This document shows, one piece after another, positions 1 to 4,911 of a stretch of DNA of 6,791 nucleotides. The position numbers were made by a program, and so were the translations under genes. The stretch is from positions 1 to 6,791 of the forward strand of contig CAZLSW010000119.1 in assembly GCA_964562375.1 (NCBI GenBank), in the 5' to 3' direction. The stretch is from JAJPXC01 sp964562375 (GTDB lineage: Bacteria; Bacteroidota; Bacteroidia; Bacteroidales; Muribaculaceae). The notes under the pieces were generated by a model. It was not told where the DNA came from and ran no database searches. It saw only the letters and a list, made by a program, of their open reading frames with translations. Positions within the stretch are counted from its first letter, which is position 1. Every line of letters starts with the position of its first letter.

Positions 1-64
1 CGCCGCGATCAAGCAAGCCGCTGAGAAAGGTTACTTAACTGAAATCAAATATCTCCAATACTAA
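1..64 (-). other. placeholder note: window edge lies inside rpmB (see the + strand entry)
   Basis: No minus-strand gene is supported here. The entry only records that the left edge of the window cuts through the plus-strand bL28 gene, so its promoter and the start of its operon lie outside what can be seen. Confidence 0.05.
1..64 (+). CDS. rpmB: Large ribosomal subunit protein bL28, C-terminal fragment
   Basis: Only the last 20 codons and the TAA stop (62-64) are inside the window; the reading frame begins at base 2. The visible peptide starts AAIKQAAEKGY and ends in KYLQY, which fits the helical C-terminus of bL28, a structural protein of the large ribosomal subunit. The assignment rests on this short tail and on the gene that follows: rpmG starts 5 nt after the stop, and rpmB-rpmG is a very common bacterial pair. 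It is almost certainly cotranscribed with rpmG and the DUF4295 gene. Start, promoter and the N-terminal RNA-binding part are not visible. Confidence 0.8.
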   Translation, partial: AAIKQAAEKGYLTEIKYLQY

Positions 65-69
65 TAACG

Positions 70-258
70 ATGGCAAAGAAACCAAAAGGTAATCGCGTGC
101 AAGTAATCCTTGAGTGCACCGAACACAAGGCAAGCGGTATGCCCGGCACCTCCCGCTATATCACCACCAAAAACCGCAAGAACACCACCGAGCGTCTCGA
201 GTTGAAGAAATACAACCCGATCCTCAAGAAAGTCACCGTTCACAAAGAAATCAAATAA
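70..258 (+). CDS. rpmG: Large ribosomal subunit protein bL33
   Basis: This 62-residue protein begins MAKKPKGNRVQVILECTEHK and is a full-length bL33, a small basic component of the large ribosomal subunit near the tRNA exit site. It contains only one cysteine (residue 16), so it lacks the paired CxxC zinc-binding motifs and is of the C-minus, zinc-independent type. The Bacteroidetes-like core RYITTKNRKNTTERLELKKY is intact. The gene starts 5 nt after rpmB and ends 15 nt before the DUF4295 gene, so the three form one transcription unit. There is no Shine-Dalgarno motif before the ATG, as is normal for this phylum. Identification is secure. Confidence 0.97.
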   Translation: MAKKPKGNRVQVILECTEHKASGMPGTSRYITTKNRKNTTERLELKKYNPILKKVTVHKEIK

Positions 259-273
259 CAGTAGCACCCCGAT

Positions 274-429
274 ATGGCAAAGAAAACCGTGGCCTCACTG
301 CAAAAAGGTGAAGGCCGTACTTACAGCAAAGTAATCAAGATGGTGAAGTCGCCCAAGACCGGCGCTTACATGTTCAAGGAAGAGATGGTGCCCAACGACG
401 CCGTCAAGGACGCCCTCAACAAGGACTAA
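274..429 (+). CDS. DUF4295 family small basic protein, ribosome-associated
   Basis: This is a 51-residue, lysine-rich protein beginning MAKKTVASLQKGEGRTYSKV, with the conserved middle VIKMVKSPKTGAYMFKEEMV. It matches the DUF4295 family, which is confined to Bacteroidetes and regularly follows rpmG. From memory, ribosome structures of Flavobacterium johnsoniae showed such a protein bound to the large subunit (named bL38); I could not check that here. A ribosomal role is supported by the operon position, size and charge. The start at 274 is the only reasonable one, 15 nt after rpmG, and the whole gene is intact. It is the last gene of the unit, since a strong terminator begins 24 nt after the stop. 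In many Bacteroidales ftsY comes next; it does not here. Confidence 0.93.
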   Translation: MAKKTVASLQKGEGRTYSKVIKMVKSPKTGAYMFKEEMVPNDAVKDALNKD

Positions 430-453
430 TTTTACATCCCCCCGATACCCCAC

Positions 454-490
454 AATCGCCCGGGCCGCAATGCGGTTCGGGCGATTTTTT
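454..490 (+). terminator. Rho-independent terminator of the rpmB-rpmG-DUF4295 operon
   Basis: A long GC-rich hairpin is followed at once by six T residues. The outer stem AATCGCCCG pairs perfectly with CGGGCGATT, two G-T wobbles follow, and the inner stem CCGC/GCGG closes on an AAT loop. This is the strongest terminator in the window, and it separates ribosomal gene transcription from the lipoprotein gene downstream. Confidence 0.93.
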
Positions 491-619
491 AAAGCTAATT
501 TGCGTTAAATTATGCTAATCCAAGACACCTTCACCCTTCTATATCTCTATTTGTCGTCAAATAATAACACAAAGCCAGCCCTGCTCATTTTCAACCCCTT
601 AATTCTTATAAATTAATTG

Positions 620-627
620 TAAATTTG
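620..627 (+). promoter_or_regulatory. Bacteroidetes -7 promoter element for the surface lipoprotein gene
   Basis: TAAATTTG matches the Bacteroidetes -7 consensus TAnnTTTG and is followed by C. No good TTTG-like -33 element is visible about 19 nt upstream, so activity may depend on another factor. Transcription would start near 632-635 and leave a leader of about 75 nt before the ATG at 709. The element overlaps a TTG codon at 625 that could otherwise extend the reading frame, which argues against that earlier start. Confidence 0.6.
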
Positions 628-708
628 CGATGTTGTAACCGTGTAGGGACCCCCTCTATCCGGATCTTTTTAACAACCTTAAATACTCAAAAACTAATTC
701 GTCACACA

Positions 709-2733
709 ATGAAAAAAACGTTACTCGCGGCGTTAGCCGTTCTGGGAATGATGGGCATCAGCTCGTGCTCGTCAGACGATCCTGTTGCCCCCAGCTCGGG
801 CCAGGAAGTGACCGTCACAGTCACTGCAGCTCTTCCCTCCGACATCCAATCGCGTGTATACAGCGACGGTGAGACAGCAACCGAGTTTTACTACGCTGTC
901 TATGAGGCATCGGCCGCTGGAGATGCCTGCATCATCGAGAAGACACAGGGCACCTCGTTCTCTGGCCTGCAGACCACGCTGACCCTGCAGCTTGTCACGG
1001 GCAAGACGTATCACATGGTATTCTGGGCACAGTCGCCCAACGCCACGAACCTCTTCACCGTTGCCGACGACCTCTCGACGGTCGAGGTTAAATATGACCA
1101 AATCGCCAACCTCAATGTTGAGGATACCGACGCGTTCTGGTGCATGAAGGAGGTTGAGGTGACTGGCGCGGCCACTGTCACCGCTGAGCTGAAGCGTCCC
1201 TTCGCCCAAATTAACGTGGGCACAAGCGACCTTGACGTTGACGCCTTGAAAGAGAAGGAGATCTCGGCCGAGATGACCGTTGCTAACGTTTATTCCAAGT
1301 ACAACCTGCTCACCGGCGAGATAGACGCCAGCGACACGGGCACCTCGGTGACCTTCGCCAAGACCATTCGCCCCAACCACGGCAAATCGGTGGGCGACAC
1401 AGGCTACGAGAACTTCCCCGTGGGCACGCCCGGCGCTTATGAGTACCTGGCCATGGCCTACGTGCTGATGTCGAAGGACAAACAAACGGCCGACATCGAC
1501 CTCGACTTCTACGATGGCGCTACGGCTTTCCACCACCTCGACGTTAACGGAGCGCCCCTGCAGCGCAACTACCGCACCAACATTTTCGGCGCCCTGTTGA
1601 CCTCGACCATCGACTTCACCATCAACATCCTCCCCGACTACGAGACTCCGGACTATCCCGAAACCGTAAGTGACGCTACTTCTCTTACAACCGCCATCGC
1701 CAACATCCTGTCAACCGGTGGCACTATTGCTCTGTCGGGCGACGTCGAGATGACATCGGTCTTGAGACCTACGGTTGCCGCTGGGGCCAAGGTTACCCTC
1801 GACCTGGCAGGTAATACCTTGAGTTTTACCGATTCTTATATATTGATGGGTGGAAAGGGCACTCTCAATATAAAGAATGGTACTATCAAAGGCGCAAACA
1901 ATTCAAATGCCGTTGTTAAACTGCAAGGCTTTAGCACAACAGAGGTCAACTTGGAGAACGTGAAGATTATACGCACCGTCCCCAACGGGACCTATAGCGG
2001 TACCTCTGCCCTTGAGCTTGGCTGCAACGCCAACGACAACTTTGGCACCATGACCGTTAAGGATTGCTCGATTTACAGCGAAAGCTCCGCTGGTATTCTT
2101 TTGTACGGCAACAACGACGTTACTATTTCTAACACGGGTGTAACCGCCTACGCTATCGCTTTGTCGACCAACGCCACCAAATCTTTTACGGGAACGCATA
2201 CCGTTACCAATTGCGTCTTCACGGCTGATGCCGCCGCATTGCTCAACCAGAACTACACCTGGAACTTCACCAATTGCACGTTCAACGGCACCTCTCGCGG
2301 CATCATCGCCCGCGGTGGTACCTACAACGTAACTGATTGCAAGATATATCAGCGTTACAATGGCACCACCATCACCACCGGTACCGACGGCACTGTTGGT
2401 GCTATTGAGGTGAGCAGCGATGAGTTGAATGATTGGTTCGTTACCGAAGGCACATGGCCCACCAATGTTTCAACTACCGCCGGAAAGAGTGTGTGGACTA
2501 GCTTAAAATGGTCTTCTGGTTCGCTCGTTCCTTGCGCCGCCGTGGTGCTGGGTAACCGTAGCAGTTCCTATCAGTATCCTACCGTCGCCACGTTTACCGA
2601 TTGCGAGATTTCGGGCAACTGCCGCGCCGTATACGGCTGGGGTAACGATGCTACCAACACCGTGACCGTCACCTACTCGGGTACCACCATCACCGGCGAC
2701 ACCCTCTATGGCGACAACGTCACCGTCAACTAG
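709..2733 (+). CDS. Surface lipoprotein: fimbrillin-like (DUF6562-type) domain plus right-handed beta-helix
   Basis: The 674-residue protein has a lipoprotein signal peptide: KK, a hydrophobic run, then lipobox ISSC with cysteine 20. SSDD directly follows the cysteine, as in the Bacteroidetes signal that sends lipoproteins to the cell surface. Residues about 32-313 look like DUF6562/fimbrillin-type proteins of Bacteroidales, with YSDGETATEFYYAVYEA, the HMVFWAQSPNA segment and a closing QRNYRTNIFGALLTSTIDF. Residues about 320-674 form a parallel beta-helix: short strand-turn repeats rich in N, T and G, with cysteines 502, 523 and 544 exactly 21 residues apart, the size of one helix coil. The likely role is an adhesin or fimbria-associated protein. 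No catalytic residues are evident and there is no type IX secretion tail. The start at 709 is chosen because the signal peptide begins there; the frame is open back to a TTG at 625, but that codon sits inside the promoter element. The gene appears monocistronic. Confidence 0.88.
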   Translation: MKKTLLAALAVLGMMGISSCSSDDPVAPSSGQEVTVTVTAALPSDIQSRVYSDGETATEFYYAVYEASAAGDACIIEKTQGTSFSGLQTTLTLQLVTGKTYHMVFWAQSPNATNLFTVADDLSTVEVKYDQIANLNVEDTDAFWCMKEVEVTGAATVTAELKRPFAQINVGTSDLDVDALKEKEISAEMTVANVYSKYNLLTGEIDASDTGTSVTFAKTIRPNHGKSVGDTGYENFPVGTPGAYEYLAMAYVLMSKDKQTADIDLDFYDGATAFHHLDVNGAPLQRNYRTNIFGALLTSTIDFTINILPDYETPDYPETVSDATSLTTAIANILSTGGTIALSGDVEMTSVLRPTVAAGAKVTLDLAGNTLSFTDSYILMGGKGTLNIKNGTIKGANNSNAVVKLQGFSTTEVNLENVKIIRTVPNGTYSGTSALELGCNANDNFGTMTVKDCSIYSESSAGILLYGNNDVTISNTGVTAYAIALSTNATKSFTGTHTVTNCVFTADAAALLNQNYTWNFTNCTFNGTSRGIIARGGTYNVTDCKIYQRYNGTTITTGTDGTVGAIEVSSDELNDWFVTEGTWPTNVSTTAGKSVWTSLKWSSGSLVPCAAVVLGNRSSSYQYPTVATFTDCEISGNCRAVYGWGNDATNTVTVTYSGTTITGDTLYGDNVTVN

Positions 2734-2769
2734 CTCAATTACACATAACAACTCACACCCACTCCCTCA

Positions 2770-2802
2770 AGTGCCATCGCCCCTGCGGCGGTGGCACTTT
2801 CT
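2770..2802 (+). terminator. Probable terminator after the lipoprotein gene
   Basis: The arms AGTGCCA and TGGCACT pair fully, continue through a T-G wobble and CGCC/GGCG, and close on a CCTGC loop, giving a 12-bp stem. The T-tract after it is short (TTTCT on the right flank), so termination may be incomplete or may need a factor. It begins 36 nt after the lipoprotein stop and fits the end of a single-gene unit. Confidence 0.7.
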
Positions 2803-2860
2803 GCCCTCAGGTGGTGTTACCCTTCCATCTTTGACACTTTTTGTTGTAACACGCTGAGGC

Positions 2861-2880
2861 ACATCGCCTTACGGCGATGT
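2861..2880. repeat. Perfect 8-bp inverted repeat (hairpin) between convergent genes
   Basis: ACATCGCC and GGCGATGT are perfect reverse complements around a TTAC loop. There is no T-tract on either side, so this is not a classical intrinsic terminator. Lying downstream of both converging genes, it could protect a transcript 3' end or help termination of minus-strand transcription. Confidence 0.55.
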
Positions 2881-2896
2881 ACTTGTAGTCGTACTA

Positions 2897-3097
2897 TCCG
2901 TGAAGGATAATGAGCTTGCTGGATTTGTCGACCAAGTTGGCACCCGCCGACATGTCGACTTTTATGGTGCTGGGGGAGATGTAGCGGGGATTGTGGACCA
3001 CCGTGGTGTCGAAGGCGATTCCCCCACGTTAGGTGAGGTTGAGCCACGCCTCGGAGGTGTAGTCGGGCAGGTAGTAAGGAAAAACGTTGCCGAGCGG
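2897..3097 (-). pseudogene. Coding remnant of an unrecognised protein, in frame behind the WYL gene
   Basis: Read on the minus strand directly after the WYL stop codon, the same frame gives 22 codons (PLGNVFPYYLPDYTSEAW and four more), a TAA at 3029-3031, then 44 codons including FDTTVVHNPRYISPSTIKVD and ending LIILHG before a TAG at 2894-2896. The codons end overwhelmingly in C or G (ATC, GAC, TAC, ACC, GTC), as in the real genes here, while there is no start codon or full-length frame. That pattern fits the 3' part of a gene that lost its 5' end and took an in-frame stop; a single C-to-A change turning TAC into TAA would explain the middle stop. The reading YDYKYIA after the final TAG may be more of the same protein. 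I do not recognise the family. A fusion with the WYL protein by stop readthrough is unlikely. Confidence 0.55.
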
Positions 3098-4024
3098 CTA
3101 GATTTTTCCTTGGTAGATGTCATTGAGTAGAGCGATTTCGTCGGCCATGAGTGAGCGGAGGCTGTCGGGAGTCAGCACCTCGGCGTAGGAGCCAAGCCCA
3201 AGCAAGGCGAGGAAAAAGTCGGGCGTGGGGCGAAGGCGTAGCTCGTATACGCCATATTCATCATTCTCCTCCACAAGCCTCTGGGAAGGATGAAGGGGAA
3301 GAGTCTCGATATAGTCGCGCTGCACCTTTTCGACGCGAAGCAACACCGTTTCCATCGGGGCGTGTGGATTGGTCCACACGCCATAATACTCGCTGAAATA
3401 CTCCTCGGGGTCGAAATCCTCGGGGTAGGCAAACTCCTCGTCGGTGCTGTCCAACGCCAAGATGCGGTCGAGGGCGAATATCAGCAGCCGGCACCTTTCC
3501 CCCTCGGGGCGATCGTGGAAACGGGCGTTGGCCAACAGATACCATCGGCGGTTGTGCACCTTCACGCAGTAAGGCTCCACCTCATAATCGGTGCCAACGT
3601 CCTGGCCGAAACGGCAATACACCATCTTCAGCACCCTCCCCAGGTGCATCGCCTCGATGATCGGCTGCAAGAAGGTGTCGCCCGACGGCACGTGCTCCAA
3701 CAGGATTCTTCGGCTGAGCCGGTTTCGCTGGCTTATCGTCTCCTGCACGGCCAGCGACTGCACAAGCCAGCGCAACCACCGGTCGCTTTGCCGATCGTCA
3801 TCCTCCAAGATGTGATACCGGCCATCACGATTATCATACACTATCTTGATATCGAACAAGTCAAACACCTTGTCGCGCCAGTTGTACAGCGTGCGAGGCT
3901 GCAGAGGCTTGTTGTTGTAAAGCGTCGACCGCTCGAAACTGTCAACCAATTCAGCCAACGTCGCAGGGCCTCTCCTTAAGCGACTGATGAGCCATACGTA
4001 TTCTTGAAAATTGTCTTTCGGCAT
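3098..4024 (-). CDS. WYL-domain transcriptional regulator with N-terminal winged helix
   Basis: The 308-residue protein has an N-terminal helix-turn-helix part (residues about 5-70, starting QEYVWLISRLRRGPATLAEL) that should bind DNA. A WYL domain follows (about 120-205) with the diagnostic W161-Y162-L163 in HNRRWYLLANA and the conserved arginine of FALDRI (R187). The C-terminal part (about 225-303) matches the WCX extension in size and position. WYL regulators sense ligands, in some cases nucleic acids or nucleotides, and often act in stress or phage defence; no defence genes are seen next to this one. The frame also offers an ATG at 4042, but a TAnnTTTG promoter element at 4045-4052 would start transcription at or downstream of that codon, so the ATG at 4024 is preferred. 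The gene is divergent from the exported pair at 4348. No frameshift or missing domain is seen. Confidence 0.9.
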   Translation of the reverse strand: MPKDNFQEYVWLISRLRRGPATLAELVDSFERSTLYNNKPLQPRTLYNWRDKVFDLFDIKIVYDNRDGRYHILEDDDRQSDRWLRWLVQSLAVQETISQRNRLSRRILLEHVPSGDTFLQPIIEAMHLGRVLKMVYCRFGQDVGTDYEVEPYCVKVHNRRWYLLANARFHDRPEGERCRLLIFALDRILALDSTDEEFAYPEDFDPEEYFSEYYGVWTNPHAPMETVLLRVEKVQRDYIETLPLHPSQRLVEENDEYGVYELRLRPTPDFFLALLGLGSYAEVLTPDSLRSLMADEIALLNDIYQGKI

Positions 4025-4044
4025 GGTATTATCTTTTTCCAACG

Positions 4045-4052
4045 CAAATATA
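4045..4052 (-). promoter_or_regulatory. Bacteroidetes -7 promoter element for the WYL regulator gene
   Basis: On the minus strand this reads TATATTTG, matching TAnnTTTG, and is followed by C. No TTTG -33 element stands at the usual distance; a TTTG lies only 12 nt upstream, which is too near. The transcript would start near 4038-4040 with a leader of about 15 nt to the ATG at 4024. Very short leaders occur in this phylum. Confidence 0.6.
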
Positions 4053-4080
4053 TATCATTTTTCGCAAAATTAGCCCCTAA

Positions 4081-4101
4081 CTCGGAAATAAAAATGCCGA
4101 G
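4081..4101. repeat. CTCGG-N11-CCGAG dyad, possible operator
   Basis: A 5-bp inverted repeat with an AT-rich 11-nt spacer lies just upstream of the WYL promoter, centred about 52 nt before the predicted transcription start. The spacing between half-site centres is about 16 bp, not quite two helix turns. It could be a regulator site, possibly for autoregulation by the WYL protein, but a dyad this short can arise by chance. Confidence 0.25.
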
Positions 4102-4145
4102 AACAAAATAGTTGCGCTGAAAAACGTTTTTACCGGAAGTACACG

Positions 4146-4276
4146 ATGACATTGGAGCATAAGCTCATCAACTTCGCCATCGTGGCGTTGCAGGGTGCAA
4201 TCCAAAGATATACGACCTTCTCACGCTCAACCCGATGTTCGACAAATGGGACGAGTCGAAAGCTGTGATTTTTTGA
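4146..4276 (+). pseudogene. Possible decayed small gene with one frameshift
   Basis: An ATG at 4146 opens MTLEHKLINFAIVALQGAI with codons ending mostly in C or G. Near 4200 the good codon pattern moves to another frame, which reads KIYDLLTLNPMFDKWDESKA and stops at TGA 4274-4276. A single indel between about 4195 and 4207 would join them into one protein of about 42 residues. The N-terminal half vaguely recalls short Bacteroidales proteins such as DUF3791, but the second half does not fit, so I give no family. It could equally be the remnant of a larger gene. No promoter element is visible for it. Confidence 0.35.
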
Positions 4277-4307
4277 CGAAAAGTAAGCGGGTTTTGAGGG
4301 AAATCGC

Positions 4308-4315
4308 TAAATTTG
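4308..4315 (+). promoter_or_regulatory. Bacteroidetes -7 promoter element for the exported-protein pair
   Basis: TAAATTTG fits TAnnTTTG and is followed by C, the same octamer as at 620. The -33 region at the usual spacing is poor (a TTTG at 4293-4296 is only 11 nt away). Transcription would start near 4321, giving a leader of about 25-28 nt before the ATG at 4348. Confidence 0.65.
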
Positions 4316-4347
4316 CATTTTGAAGATAATCAACCAACAACTCACTT

Positions 4348-4911
4348 ATGACATTCAAACATCTCATCACCAGCGCCGCCATCGGCTCGGCCATTCTTCT
4401 GGGCTCCACCACCGCCAATGCCGAAAGCACCGTTTACGTGTTCCTGCCCTCAATGACCAGCACGGCTCATATCGACCTGACTGTCAACGGTGTCTCCACA
4501 GGCGAGATCACGGCTCCCGTAATGCAGCACTTCGACGGCATATCGGCCGAGCAAGTGGCCAAGCTCCAGAAAAAGAACCCTAAGCTGAAGATTCCCGTGA
4601 TACCGGCATCGGATATCACCTTCCCCATGGTGAAGAAGTGCGTCCTCACCACGGAAGGCCCAACGGTGATCGTGGCTGACGTCAACGACACCCATCTTGT
4701 TACGGGCGATCCCATTGCCAACAAGGTGGAAACGACCCTTGACATCGAGGACGGCAAGACGTACTACTTGAACGTCGTTTATCAAACCGATCCCCAAAAT
4801 CCTACGGCACCTCCCACCAACGTGCAATTGGCTGAGATCTCGGAGGTCGAGGGCCAAGCCATGCTCAACGACGAGAAAGTGAAAGCCACTCCCGAATATG
4901 TCGAGAAGTAG
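4348..4911 (+). CDS. Exported protein of unknown function, first gene of an overlapping pair
   Basis: I do not recognise this 187-residue protein. Residues 1-25 form a standard signal peptide (basic FKH, hydrophobic AAIGSAILLGS, cleavage site ANA before E26), and there is no lipobox cysteine, so the mature protein of about 162 residues is probably periplasmic or secreted. The mature part starts ESTVYVFLPSMTSTAHIDLT and looks beta-rich. Its layout suggests an immunoglobulin-like or transthyretin-like sandwich: NGVSTGEI reads as a hairpin, and TTLDIEDGKTYYLNVVYQTD resembles the penultimate strands of such folds. One cysteine (KKCVL) remains in the mature protein. The tail EGQAMLNDEKVKATPEYVEK is charged and possibly flexible. 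The gene follows a TAnnTTTG element and overlaps the next gene by 14 nt, so the two are coexpressed and may act together. The start at 4348 gives a complete signal peptide. Confidence 0.85.
   Translation: MTFKHLITSAAIGSAILLGSTTANAESTVYVFLPSMTSTAHIDLTVNGVSTGEITAPVMQHFDGISAEQVAKLQKKNPKLKIPVIPASDITFPMVKKCVLTTEGPTVIVADVNDTHLVTGDPIANKVETTLDIEDGKTYYLNVVYQTDPQNPTAPPTNVQLAEISEVEGQAMLNDEKVKATPEYVEK

Larger units (their letters stand above)
2801..3097. other. Convergent intergenic region, 2734-3097: what it holds
   Basis: The stretch between the converging lipoprotein and WYL genes is about 360 bases. It holds the lipoprotein terminator, a perfect hairpin at 2861-2880 and a minus-strand coding remnant at about 2897-3097. 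A weak 7-bp inverted repeat (GTGTTAC at 2814-2820, GTAACAC at 2846-2852) also lies here. No intact gene on either strand is supported: the open frames on the plus strand and in other minus frames lack a start context and mirror the remnant. Confidence 0.6.
4025..4347. other. Divergent intergenic region between WYL gene and exported-protein pair
   Basis: About 320 bases. From left to right it holds the WYL promoter element, a 5-bp dyad at 4081-4101, a possible decayed small gene at 4146-4276 and the promoter element of the exported pair at 4308-4315. No intact gene, tRNA or riboswitch is recognised. Confidence 0.6.

Noticed and set aside
1..64. A minus-strand feature at the left window edge
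   Set aside because: Nothing supports one; the minus-strand entry listed there is only an edge note with minimal confidence and should not be read as a gene.
625..708. TTG start giving a 702-residue lipoprotein precursor
   Set aside because: It would place 28 residues ahead of a complete signal peptide, and the TTG lies inside the TAAATTTG promoter element.
772..1536. 254-residue open frame on the minus strand
   Set aside because: It lies wholly inside the lipoprotein gene on the opposite strand, and its composition is that of an antisense shadow of GC3-rich codons.
2814..2852. 7-bp inverted repeat GTGTTAC / GTAACAC
   Set aside because: Short arms with a 25-nt spacer and no T-tract; can easily arise by chance.
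2894..3100. Stop-codon readthrough or TAG recoding extending the WYL protein
   Set aside because: The WYL protein has a normal family end at the TAG, and a TAA also breaks the downstream frame, so recoding of one codon would not give a continuous protein.
2900..3130. 76-residue frames on both strands over the convergent region
   Set aside because: Both are out-of-frame mirrors of the minus-strand coding remnant, which has the better codon pattern.
3290..3979. 229-residue open frame on the plus strand
   Set aside because: It is antisense to the WYL regulator, whose domains are clearly recognisable; the frame has no family features.
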